Below, piece by piece: positions 1 to 6,488 of a stretch of DNA of 12,444 nucleotides. A model generated the notes under the pieces. The model made no database searches and was not told the origin of the DNA. It saw only the letters and a list, made by a program, of their open reading frames with translations. The stretch is taken from positions 1-12,444 of the forward strand of contig CABPWC010000040.1 of assembly GCA_902461025.1 (NCBI GenBank), given 5' to 3'. The stretch comes from an uncultured Streptococcus sp. Lineage in GTDB: Bacteria > Bacillota > Bacilli > Lactobacillales > Streptococcaceae. Position 1 is the stretch's first letter; every line of letters starts with the position of its first letter. Both the position numbers and the translations under genes were made by a program.

Positions 1-5
1 AATGA

Positions 6-256
6 CTGGAAGAAAGACCAGATATGACTGTCTTGAATCAGTCCCTTCTTAACATTATATCAAAAATTTTACAGTCTTTCTCTGAAGAAATCAATTAATT
101 TAAAAGATAGAGAAAGGAAGAAATTTTTGTATCCTTATCCGAAGAAGAAAAACGATATCTCCTCTGAAAGTAGATACCTTTTTAATGTTTAAAGATGATG
201 AGTTTGTAGCAGCAATCCTAGCTGATATCGCCAACAAATCACGTGTTGAGAAATAA
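6..256 (+). pseudogene. Decayed coding remnant, unidentified
   Basis: No intact gene is visible here, but three open stretches in different frames look like pieces of one protein's C-terminal part. One frame reads a helical stretch, NQSLLNIISKILQSFSEEIN, ending at a stop at 96-98. A second reads IFVSLSEEEKRYLL (123-164) and hits a stop at 165. A third continues directly with KVDTFLMFKDDEFVAAILAD and ends in NKSRVEK at the stop at 254-256. A single frameshift near 160-166 would join the last two. There is no usable start or ribosome binding site. The LSEEEK..LL pattern recalls the dimerisation helix of MarR-type regulators, but that is a weak resemblance. Being at the window edge, it could also be the end of a broken gene that begins outside. 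Confidence 0.4.
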
Positions 257-266
257 GAGATAAAAC

Positions 267-316
267 CTAGGACAAAATCCCAGCTACTAAAAAAGAGTCT
301 GGGACAAAAGTCCTAG
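267..316. other. Imperfect hairpin at the left edge of the repeat
   Basis: CTAGGAC (267-273) pairs with GTCCTAG (310-316), and inside it CCCAG (279-283) pairs with CTGGG (299-303), separated by small internal loops. The right half lies in the repeat element, so the left half may be the remnant of another copy or an accidental partner at the insertion site. It lacks a clear T-tract, so its terminator activity is doubtful. Confidence 0.45.
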
Positions 317-475
317 CCTCTCAATTGTCTTTGGATTGTTGAGCAAGACGCAGTGGTTGAGTGGGCTCTACTACGCTGATTTCATCAGCTTTTACAGCCC
401 TACTCAACTGTGCGGAGGTGGGACGACGAAATCGAATTCTAACGAATTAACGATTTCTGTCCCACTCTCTTTTTT
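291..475. repeat. Structured intergenic repeat (MITE-like), complete copy
   Basis: A non-coding element of about 185 bp with imperfect terminal inverted repeats. The left end AAAAGAGTCTGGGACAAAAG resembles the reverse complement of the right end, which reads AAAAAAGAGAGTGGGACAGA. Inside are at least three hairpins: GTTGAGTGGGCT/AGCCCTACTCAAC (356-367 with 396-408), within it GCTGAT-TTC-ATCAGC (375-389), and GTGGGAC...GTCCCAC (418-424 with 459-465) extended by CGAAATCG/CGATTTC. The last hairpin is followed on the plus strand by a T-run and on the minus strand lies 24 bases beyond the bceB stop codon. A second copy, inverted, starts near 12391. It carries no transposase, so any mobility would depend on an enzyme supplied elsewhere. 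I recognise this sequence type from streptococcal intergenic regions but cannot assign it to BOX or RUP. Confidence 0.75.
418..465 (-). terminator. Repeat-borne hairpin 3' of bceB
   Basis: This long stem, GTGGGAC with GTCCCAC outside plus CGAAATCG with CGATTTC and AATTC with GAATT inside, sits just beyond the bceB stop on the minus strand. It would end or stabilise the bce transcript. On the minus strand the descending arm is followed by CTCCGCAC rather than a T-run, so it is a poor classical terminator there. On the plus strand it is followed by CTCTCTTTTTT, which is a good one. It may therefore mainly protect mRNA 3' ends or stop transcription arriving from the left. Confidence 0.45.
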
Positions 476-488
476 GATGTTTCTGTTT

Positions 489-2480
489 TTACATTTGAAC
501 AATTCTACGATAACTTCTTGAAGTAATTATAAAGATTAGTACATAGACTAAAGCAAAGATACCACAAATAGAAAGTGTTACACTTAACATCATAGCTGTA
601 TCTACTACCCCAATGACCTTAAGAATCAAGCTTAACATATGGTACGCAAATGCCAAGTGTAGGAAAGCAAAGATTACAGGGAGGAAGAAAACAGTCAAGA
701 CCTGCTTGTTGATGGTTTGCTTGATTTGTTTTTGATCCAACCCAACTTTTTGCAGGATGACAAAGCGTTCACGGTCTTCATAACCTTCTGAAATTTGTTT
801 ATAGTAGATAACGAGTACAGTTCCTATCATAAAGATGATAGAGAGGAAAATACCAATAAAGAGAATTCCACCAAAGAGAGCGTTCATTTCAGCAATTGCA
901 TCAGTTTTAGTAGTTCCATTATAAACCATAGCATCTTCACTCTTGAGATTATGACTAAAATTGTTCACATACGCATCAAAATCATCAGATAGCTTTAACT
1001 GTTCCTCTTGACTAGCAGTTACATCCATACCACCGTAGAACTGAGTGTAGATAGCGGAATCTTGGTACTGTTCCAAAAAGTTTTGAAGATTTGGTACAAC
1101 TAGATAGTTATAATCCGATACCAAGAGAACATATTGATTTGAAACATGATTCATAACAAAATCTTGCTGGATTGCTTCCTTGATCGTATAGTCCTGATTG
1201 TTCAGACTGAATGCTTTTTGACCTTTAAGTTGATCATTTCGAGCCCAAAGTCCTACTTCATTACCAGTAAGGTTTAGCTTTTGTCCAGTCATTTTTTCAT
1301 AATCTTTTTGATCAAAAACCAGGAAGACTGTCTTAGGCATGACATTGTTTTGCCCTTTTTCAAAGGTGGTTAATTTGGTCCCCTCTTGACTCGAAAGACC
1401 GAAACTTGCATAATTGAGGACGTCCTTATTGCTGATCGTTAGGTTCTTTTCGCTAGCGTATTGAGTCAAAAGCTTGTCTAAATCCTCAACTTCTACATGT
1501 TGTCCCTTAACATCAAAATCATGAGGATACATGAGTTTTTTCATATTCTCAGATCCGTTGTAGATACTAGTAGCTGCAGACATGGTGACCAAAACCATGG
1601 TTGAAAGGATGGCAATGGTTGCTAATCCGACAGCATTTTTCTTCATACGAAAGATGAGGTTAGAAACAGAGATGAGGTTGTTGGGTTGGTAGTAATATCG
1701 CTTGTTTTTCTTGAGCAACTGCAAGAAAACTGTAATACCTGCATTGAATAGGAGGTAGGTTGCAAAAATGACCAACATAACGGCTATGAAGAAAGTTAAG
1801 ACCGCTGAAACTGGATCTTTTACGCTTTGTGCTAGGTAGTAGCCACCACCTAGAGTAATTAGTCCTACAAGTGTCTGAAGAACTAGGAAACGCCCCTTCT
1901 TCTCACCCTTTGCTTTTTCTCTAGAAAGCTGGAGAGCATCCATACGGATAATGCGTACAGCGTTCAGGAAAACGATGACTAAAAAGATAAAACCGAATAC
2001 TAGAAGGATTGAAAGCACTACGGACCATTGGAAGGTTGCGACTAACTCTACCTTCATCTTTGCAAGTTTTAGTAGTAAAGCGAAAATCAGATTATCAAAG
2101 AGGGCACCAATTCCAATTCCGGCAGTGACTGTTACTAGCCCAAATATCAAGAGTTCCTTAAAAGTCATACCAATCAAATGGCGTTTTTCTAAGCCCAACA
2201 TGCCATATACACCCAGTTCTTTTGAGCGATTTTTCATGACAAAACTATTGGCATAAAGAACGATAATGGCAGATGCAAATGTTACAACGACAAGCCCTAG
2301 TTGTAGGGTAAATTGAATAGCAGATGCACCACGTAAATCCACAATTTTAGGATTAAAGGCTAGAGAGTAAAAGAGATAGCTGATAGTGACTGCCAAAATG
2401 ACAGACAAAGCAAACGGATAATAGAGTTTGCGGTTTTTAATTAAGTTGGATATGGCCAACTTATTGGTTAATCGAAACAT
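489..2480 (-). CDS. bceB: BceB-type ABC transporter permease
   Basis: Permease of a Bce-type (peptide-7 exporter) ABC system, which in Firmicutes removes cell-wall-active antimicrobial peptides from their lipid targets and signals flux to a partner histidine kinase. The 663-residue product has the family layout: TM1 at about 21-41, three helices by residue 175 with the motif KNRSKELGVYGMLG (83-96) between TM2 and TM3, more helices near 199-255 and 283-303, then a large extracellular domain of about 230 residues (roughly 304-533), and three C-terminal helices. The extracellular domain is the expected peptide/lipid-sensing part. The start is fixed by GAGGTG lying in the end of the ATPase gene; one base separates that gene's stop from this ATG, so translation is probably coupled. 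It resembles the pneumococcal BceAB permease in length and type. The substrate cannot be read from the sequence. Confidence 0.93.
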   Translation of the reverse strand: MFRLTNKLAISNLIKNRKLYYPFALSVILAVTISYLFYSLAFNPKIVDLRGASAIQFTLQLGLVVVTFASAIIVLYANSFVMKNRSKELGVYGMLGLEKRHLIGMTFKELLIFGLVTVTAGIGIGALFDNLIFALLLKLAKMKVELVATFQWSVVLSILLVFGFIFLVIVFLNAVRIIRMDALQLSREKAKGEKKGRFLVLQTLVGLITLGGGYYLAQSVKDPVSAVLTFFIAVMLVIFATYLLFNAGITVFLQLLKKNKRYYYQPNNLISVSNLIFRMKKNAVGLATIAILSTMVLVTMSAATSIYNGSENMKKLMYPHDFDVKGQHVEVEDLDKLLTQYASEKNLTISNKDVLNYASFGLSSQEGTKLTTFEKGQNNVMPKTVFLVFDQKDYEKMTGQKLNLTGNEVGLWARNDQLKGQKAFSLNNQDYTIKEAIQQDFVMNHVSNQYVLLVSDYNYLVVPNLQNFLEQYQDSAIYTQFYGGMDVTASQEEQLKLSDDFDAYVNNFSHNLKSEDAMVYNGTTKTDAIAEMNALFGGILFIGIFLSIIFMIGTVLVIYYKQISEGYEDRERFVILQKVGLDQKQIKQTINKQVLTVFFLPVIFAFLHLAFAYHMLSLILKVIGVVDTAMMLSVTLSICGIFALVYVLIFIITSRSYRRIVQM

Positions 2481-2481
2481 A

Positions 2482-3240
2482 CTAGTTCACCTCACTTGCC
2501 ATAACAGTCAAGGTGTCAGAGATTTCTTGGAACATCTGACGATCCGTCTTTTCACCACGGTAGATTTGATTATAGAGAATACCGTCCTTGATGAAAAGAA
2601 CACGTTTTGCACGGCTGGCCGCAGCTGTTGAGTGGGTCACCATGAGAATGGTTTGCCCTTGCTCGTTGATCTGATCAAAGATATCAAGGAGGGCTGCAGA
2701 TGATTTAGAGTCTAGGGCACCTGTTGGCTCGTCCGCAAGAAGAATTTCTGGTTCTGTGATGATAGCCCGTGCAACTGCTACCCGTTGTTTTTGCCCTCCA
2801 GAGATTTCATAAGGGTACTTCTCCTGCAATTGATTGATGCCAAGATTTTCAGCCGTTACGACCAATTTTTTCATCATTTCTGTAATAGGCTTTCTAGACA
2901 ATACCAAAGGGAGTAAGATATTGTCTTTAACAGAAAGCGTATCTAACAAATTGAAGTCTTGGAAGACAAAGCCTAACTTTTCACGACGGAAGCTTGATGC
3001 TTCAGAATTTTTAATGGTAGCTGTGTCAGTTCCATTTAGGTAGACCTGCCCACGCGTTGGCTTGTCAAGCATAGCAAGAATATTCAGTAGAGTCGATTTA
3101 CCAGATCCAGACTCACCCATGATAGCAACGTAGTCGCCTTTTTCAACGGTAAAGTGAATATCTTTCAGGGCCTCTACTTGGTTGCCTTGAAAGCGAGTTT
3201 TATAAATCTTTTGAACGTGTTTTACATCTAATAGTGTCAT
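2482..3240 (-). CDS. bceA: BceA-type ABC transporter ATPase
   Basis: Cytoplasmic ATPase that powers the BceB permease. The 252-residue protein has all ABC motifs: Walker A GESGSGKST (42-50), Q-loop FVFQDFNLL (Q94), signature ISGGQKQR (146-153), Walker B EILLADEP (165-172) and switch histidine in VTHS (H203). The signature and the FQDFNLLDTL segment are typical of the MacB/LolD/BceA branch. AAGGAGAAG stands about 6 bases before the ATG and starts immediately after the stop of the 37-aa ORF upstream. The peptide ORF, bceA and bceB therefore look like one transcript with closely coupled translation. The inferred promoter is before the peptide gene, under the control of the adjacent two-component system. 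Unlike S. pneumoniae, where I recall the transporter (SP_0912-0913) lying far from TCS01, transporter and regulators are neighbours here. Confidence 0.95.
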   Translation of the reverse strand: MTLLDVKHVQKIYKTRFQGNQVEALKDIHFTVEKGDYVAIMGESGSGKSTLLNILAMLDKPTRGQVYLNGTDTATIKNSEASSFRREKLGFVFQDFNLLDTLSVKDNILLPLVLSRKPITEMMKKLVVTAENLGINQLQEKYPYEISGGQKQRVAVARAIITEPEILLADEPTGALDSKSSAALLDIFDQINEQGQTILMVTHSTAAASRAKRVLFIKDGILYNQIYRGEKTDRQMFQEISDTLTVMASEVN

Positions 3241-3255
3241 TTTAACTTCTCCTTT

Positions 3256-3369
3256 TTAATATCCCATTAATTGAAACTGAGCTTGCATCATTTCGATGCC
3301 GATTTGAACTCGCTCGATATCCTTTGGACTCGGCTTACTTGTATGTTTCTTTTGTAAAATTGTTTTCAT
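3256..3369 (-). CDS. 37-aa ORF leading the bceAB operon
   Basis: A short ORF of 37 codons (M1 to Y37, beginning MKTILQKKHTSKPSPKDIER and ending in QAQFQLMGY), too short for standard gene calling. It has a strong ribosome binding site, AAGGAGAGG, about 4 bases before the ATG, lies directly downstream of the inferred bce promoter, and its stop precedes the bceA ribosome binding site by a few bases. The first half is basic and Ser/Pro-containing. The second half (residues 15-35) could form an amphipathic helix rich in Met and Gln. It has no signal peptide or membrane segment, so a cytoplasmic location is likely. I do not recognise the family. It may be a regulatory or accessory peptide of the transporter, or a leader ORF whose translation opens the bceA start. 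The strong Shine-Dalgarno sequence and placement support translation; the function is unknown. Confidence 0.7.
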   Translation of the reverse strand: MKTILQKKHTSKPSPKDIERVQIGIEMMQAQFQLMGY

Positions 3370-3427
3370 GGTTCCTCTCCTTTTTCTTTATGCTCTAAGT
3401 TTACTCCAAAAAAAGAGGACTTGCCAT

Positions 3428-3456
3428 AACATAACCTTACAAAAGAGGCCTTTAAT
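3428..3456 (-). promoter_or_regulatory. Putative bce operon promoter
   Basis: On the minus strand ATTAAA (3456-3451) and TATGTT (3433-3428) are separated by 17 bases. They lie upstream of the 37-aa ORF, leaving a leader of about 50 bases. Both boxes are poor matches to consensus, as expected for a promoter needing an activator. The -35 overlaps the end of the inverted repeat at 3453-3476, the usual arrangement for OmpR/PhoB-type activation. The assignment is by eye. Confidence 0.5.
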
Positions 3457-3476
3457 CTTACATTTTTGTAAGATTA
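3436..3476 (-). promoter_or_regulatory. Putative response-regulator operator
   Basis: A perfect 10-bp inverted repeat, TAATCTTACA (3453-3462) and TGTAAGATTA (3467-3476), is separated by TTTT. An extra half-site CTTACA lies at 3436-3441, exactly 21 bp from the matching CTTACA at 3457-3462, i.e. two helical turns. The repeat is not followed by a T-run and lies upstream of the promoter boxes, so a DNA operator fits better than a terminator. BceR-type regulators are known to bind inverted repeats upstream of their transporter genes. Binding by the regulator encoded at 4535-5212 is inferred from context. Confidence 0.65.
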
Positions 3477-3525
3477 CATTTTTTATCTAATTGAAGCCTT
3501 TTTTCTCACTATATCAAGGTCTAAA

Positions 3526-3557
3526 GAAGAGCTTGAAAGGTTTCTTCCAAGCTCTTC
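3526..3557 (-). terminator. Terminator after the two-component operon
   Basis: GAAGAGCTTG (3526-3535) and CAAGCTCTTC (3548-3557) form a perfect 10-bp stem with a 12-base loop, 10 bases beyond the kinase stop codon. On the minus strand the stem is followed by TTTAGA, a short T-run, so termination may be partial. It separates regulator transcription from the bce operon promoter downstream. Confidence 0.65.
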
Positions 3558-3567
3558 ACAATTCTTT

Positions 3568-4542
3568 TCATTCAATCAGTAAATTCACTTCAGAGAACTT
3601 AATCCTCACAGTTGTTCCTTGCCCAAGTTCGGATTCTATTTGAATCAGATGTCCTAATTCTTGGCTGATTTTCTGGGTTAGATAGAGCCCAAGTCCAGAT
3701 GACTGTTGGGTCATTCGACCATTATATCCAGAAAATCCACGTTCAAAGACTCGCAACCGATCACTGTTTTTGATACCAATCCCAGTATCTTTGATGCAAA
3801 GGTCTGAACCTTCCATGTAGATTTCAACCCCGCCTTCATTTGTGTACTTGAGGCTATTTGACAGGATTTGTTCAATGACTACCAACAGCCATTTTTTATC
3901 CGTCACAATGCTTCTATCCAAGTCATGCAGATTGATACTAAGACCTTTCTGGATAAAGAAAATGGCATATTTGCGAATGACTTCCTTGACCAGATCTTCT
4001 ATATTTTCTTTCTTCAAAACCAAATCATCATGGAAGCTTTCTAAGCGTAGATATTGGAGAACGAGGTTGGTATATGAATCAATCTTAAAAATTTCCTGTT
4101 CCAACTGTTGCTTCAGTTGGCGATCTGCCACCTCACTCACTAGGAGTTTACTGGCTGCAATTGGTGTTTTTATCTGATGAACCCAGAGTGTATAGTAGTC
4201 CACCAAATCATTATAGCGGTTTTCAGCATCTGATTTCTTTTGATAGAGTTCAGATTCGCTTTTCTCTAATTTTTCAGTTAGAAGGACTTCCATTGGTGAC
4301 TTAGCTTCTCTTTCGCCATAGAGCAATTCCTTACGATAACGTTGCAATTCCATCCAAAAATCCCATATCAAGAATATAAAGGAAAAAACTGATGATAGAA
4401 GGAAAAAATAGTTAAAGTAAGGTCCTTGACTAACAAATAGGACATCAAAAAGAAAGATCAGACCCGTCAATAACAAAATAAAAGCAAAAAAACGACTACG
4501 CGAACGGATATAAGCTAGAAAAAAACTTTTGAGTTCAACCAT
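3568..4542 (-). CDS. bceS: BceS-type intramembrane-sensing histidine kinase
   Basis: Sensor kinase of a Bce-type module. The 324-residue protein has two N-terminal membrane helices (about 17-37 and 43-62) joined by only a few extracytoplasmic residues. It therefore lacks a sensory domain of its own, as in intramembrane-sensing kinases that take their signal from the BceAB transporter. Cytoplasmic motifs are all present: the phosphoacceptor H122 in WVHQIKTPI, N-box EQILSNSLKYT (N229), G1 box DTGIGI (252-257), F-box VFERGF, and G2 box SSGLGLYL (281-288). Its ATG overlaps the end of the regulator gene by 8 bases, so the two are co-transcribed and translationally coupled. It resembles the 324-aa kinase of pneumococcal TCS01. 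The symbol is a family name; the pairing with the adjacent transporter is inferred. Confidence 0.92.
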   Translation of the reverse strand: MVELKSFFLAYIRSRSRFFAFILLLTGLIFLFDVLFVSQGPYFNYFFLLSSVFSFIFLIWDFWMELQRYRKELLYGEREAKSPMEVLLTEKLEKSESELYQKKSDAENRYNDLVDYYTLWVHQIKTPIAASKLLVSEVADRQLKQQLEQEIFKIDSYTNLVLQYLRLESFHDDLVLKKENIEDLVKEVIRKYAIFFIQKGLSINLHDLDRSIVTDKKWLLVVIEQILSNSLKYTNEGGVEIYMEGSDLCIKDTGIGIKNSDRLRVFERGFSGYNGRMTQQSSGLGLYLTQKISQELGHLIQIESELGQGTTVRIKFSEVNLLIE

Positions 4543-5212
4543 GTTTCAATCCGTACCCTATTCCTTTCTTGGTTTCGATAAAACCAATCAAACCTTCTTC
4601 CTCTAGTTTCTTGCGCAAACGAGCGACATTAACGGACAAGGTATTATCATCGATAAAAAAGTCACTGCTCCAAAGTTCTCGCATCAAATCATCACGCGCC
4701 ACGATATTGCCTGCATGTTCAAATAAGACACGTAAAATCTGAAATTCATTCTTGGTTAGATTGATAACTTTTCCATTGACATGCACATCCATAGACTTGG
4801 TATTGAGGATAACTCCTGCATACTCTAGAAGACTCTCGTCCCGTCCAAATTCATAGGAACGACGCAATAACCCTTGTACCTTGGCTAAAAGGACCTGCTG
4901 GTCAAAAGGCTTGGTCACAAAATCGTCTGCTCCCATATTAATAGCCATCACGATGTCCATAGCCTGGTCTCTTGAAGACAGAAACATAATAGGAACTTTG
5001 GAAATCTTGCGAATTTCCTGACACCAATGATAACCATTAAAGAGAGGCAAGCCGATATCCATGAGAACCAGATGAGGCTCAGACTGAACAAATAGCGTCA
5101 GAACTTCCATAAAGTCTTCTACCATGACTACTTCAAAACCCCATTCGGAGAGCATTTTCCCAACTTGTTGACGGATTACTGGATCATCTTCTACTAGTAA
5201 AATCTTATGCAT
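4535..5212 (-). CDS. bceR: OmpR/PhoB-type response regulator
   Basis: DNA-binding response regulator that is phosphorylated by the adjacent kinase. The 225-residue protein has a receiver domain (about 1-115) with acidic pair D9/D10, phosphoacceptor D52 in LVLMDIGLP, S79 in FLSSRD, and K101 in TKPFD. It is followed by a winged-helix domain (about 127-223) containing LTKNEFQILRVL and the recognition region around SVNVARLRKKLEE. The ATG is preceded by AAAGGAGGAGC at good spacing and by an extended -10 box only about 20 bases further upstream. It is close to the RR01 protein of S. pneumoniae TCS01, from memory. The likely target is the inverted repeat at 3453-3476 before the bce operon. No such repeat is visible before its own gene, so autoregulation is not supported by sequence. 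Confidence 0.94.
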   Translation of the reverse strand: MHKILLVEDDPVIRQQVGKMLSEWGFEVVMVEDFMEVLTLFVQSEPHLVLMDIGLPLFNGYHWCQEIRKISKVPIMFLSSRDQAMDIVMAINMGADDFVTKPFDQQVLLAKVQGLLRRSYEFGRDESLLEYAGVILNTKSMDVHVNGKVINLTKNEFQILRVLFEHAGNIVARDDLMRELWSSDFFIDDNTLSVNVARLRKKLEEEGLIGFIETKKGIGYGLKHG

Positions 5213-5231
5213 CTGCTCCTCCTTTTTTTAT

Positions 5232-5257
5232 ATTATAGCAAAATTCTTCTGACTACT
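5232..5257 (-). promoter_or_regulatory. Promoter of the two-component operon
   Basis: On the minus strand TGCTATAAT gives a perfect -10 (5237-5232) with an extended TGn. The region where a -35 is expected (around 5255-5260) has no good match. Extended -10 promoters often work without one. The leader would be very short, carrying only the AAAGGAGG ribosome binding site, which suggests steady unregulated expression. Confidence 0.75.
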
Positions 5258-5277
5258 AGCGAAATTGATGCAAATCT

Positions 5278-5285
5278 GATATGAT
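5278..5285 (+). promoter_or_regulatory. Promoter of the DUF2974 hydrolase gene
   Basis: TGATATGAT (5277-5285) is an extended -10 with TATGAT at 5280-5285 and no clear -35. Transcription would begin near 5292, leaving about 16 bases with AAGAAAGGA before the ATG at 5308. It is back to back with the two-component promoter; the two -10 boxes are about 43 bp apart. Confidence 0.5.
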
Positions 5286-5307
5286 AAAAGCTAAGAAAGG
5301 AATTCTC

Positions 5308-6384
5308 ATGGCCAATATTTTTGACTATCTAACTGACGTTCAATACGATTCTTTTTATGATCTTCCTTTAAATGAACTGGATGTACTTGCTTTGACAGAG
5401 CTGACTTATCTTCCTTTTGATAACCTATTGGACCAGCCTGTCAATCGTTTAAGCGATGTCGCAACACGTGTTCCTCGTGACAGTAACATGTTGACTAGTA
5501 AAGAACGTCTGCAACTTTTAGACCAGCTTGCCCAACACAAACGTTTTAGAAATTGCAAGCTATCAAACTTTATTAACGAGATTGACACTGAGCAACAGAA
5601 ACAGTTCGCTGCTATGACCTATCGTCTGAACCTAGATACTTATCTGATTGTCTTTCGTGGCACAGACGACAGTATTATTGGCTGGAAGGAAGATTTCCAT
5701 CTGACCTATATGAAGGAAATCCCTGCCCAAAAGCATGCTCTTGAATACTTGGAAGATTTCTTTAAACAATATCCAAAACAAAAAGTACTTCTTGCTGGGC
5801 ATTCTAAAGGTGGGAATCTAGCCGTCTTTGCTGCTAGTCAAATCCAGCCTGAATTGCAGGAAAAGATATCAGCAGTTTATACCTACGATGCTCCTGGTTT
5901 GCAGGCTCATCTGACAGAAACGACTGGTTATCAAGATGTTATCCCTAAATTTCACCGTTATGTCCCACAAGGTTCTGTCATCGGCATGATGCTTGAAGTG
6001 CCTGATACTCCTATTGTCGTCAAATCTACGGCTCTCGGTGGAATCGCTCAACACAATACTTTCAGCTGGCTAACTGAAGGACACCACTTTGTCCAACTAG
6101 AGGAAATTAGTAGCGAAAGTCTGCAAATCAAAGACGCTCTTAAAGAATGGGTGGACAGTGTGCCCGATGAAGAACTAGAGCTCTACTTTGATCTCTTCTT
6201 TGGAACCATCCTAGAATCTGGAATCACTTCCATCAATGATTTATCTTCTAGAAATGCTATCGACCATGTTCGACAACTTGTTTCTCAAGCCCAGACACTG
6301 GAGCCCGAGCAAGTCGAAATCTTAAAAAATCTGACACAACTCCTACTGGATGCACGCTTCCAAGCCTGGAAAAATCATTTTTAA
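5308..6384 (+). CDS. DUF2974/Mbeg1-like alpha/beta-hydrolase
   Basis: Probable serine hydrolase of the DUF2974 (Mbeg1-like) family, seen in many streptococci and clostridia but without an established substrate. The 358-residue protein has the lipase-type elbow LLAGHSKGGNLA with S166 as the expected nucleophile, the preceding strand LIVFRGTDDS (113-122), YTYDAPG (191-197), and a late histidine in QHNTFSW (H249). D194 or D232 could complete the triad. There is no signal peptide or membrane segment, so it should be cytoplasmic. I chose the ATG at 5308, preceded by AAGAAAGGA; an in-frame ATG at 5281 has no ribosome binding site and lies inside the likely -10 box. The gene is single, divergent from the two-component system, and closed by its own terminator. 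A link to envelope stress is only suggested by position. Confidence 0.88.
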   Translation: MANIFDYLTDVQYDSFYDLPLNELDVLALTELTYLPFDNLLDQPVNRLSDVATRVPRDSNMLTSKERLQLLDQLAQHKRFRNCKLSNFINEIDTEQQKQFAAMTYRLNLDTYLIVFRGTDDSIIGWKEDFHLTYMKEIPAQKHALEYLEDFFKQYPKQKVLLAGHSKGGNLAVFAASQIQPELQEKISAVYTYDAPGLQAHLTETTGYQDVIPKFHRYVPQGSVIGMMLEVPDTPIVVKSTALGGIAQHNTFSWLTEGHHFVQLEEISSESLQIKDALKEWVDSVPDEELELYFDLFFGTILESGITSINDLSSRNAIDHVRQLVSQAQTLEPEQVEILKNLTQLLLDARFQAWKNHF

Positions 6385-6390
6385 AAAGTT

Positions 6391-6425
6391 AAAAGTCCCT
6401 TCCTTTATGGAGGGACTCTTTTGTT
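6391..6425 (+). terminator. Terminator after the DUF2974 gene
   Basis: AGTCCCTTCC and GGAGGGACT form a stem with one bulged base and a TTTAT loop, followed by CTTTTGTTG. It begins 9 bases after the stop codon, in the plus-strand direction. Confidence 0.8.
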
Positions 6426-6447
6426 GATTCCTTATTTTCTGCTTCTG

Positions 6448-6456
6448 TGTTATACT
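6448..6456 (+). promoter_or_regulatory. Promoter of the metallo-hydrolase gene
   Basis: TGTTATACT is an extended -10 (TATACT at 6451-6456) with no convincing -35 at the expected distance; TTGATT at 6424 is 21 bases away, too far. It leaves a leader of about 25 bases before the ATG at 6489. The upstream terminator makes a separate promoter necessary. Confidence 0.55.
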
Positions 6457-6488
6457 AGAAACTGTAAATCTATGAAAGAGGAAATCCT

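Noticed and set aside
336..521. A 61-codon ORF over the intergenic repeat
   Set aside because: Most of it follows the hairpins of the repeat, it has no ribosome binding site, and its end runs antisense into bceB. It is a by-product of the repeat, not a gene.
3453..3476. Reading the perfect inverted repeat as a terminator
   Set aside because: No T-run follows on either strand that would fit the direction of the kinase transcript, a better hairpin lies at 3526-3557, and the repeat abuts promoter boxes. An operator is more likely.
5281..5307. Upstream start for the DUF2974 protein
   Set aside because: There is no ribosome binding site, the ATG forms part of the likely -10 box, and the added residues do not resemble the family N-terminus. 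The ATG at 5308 has AAGAAAGGA before it.
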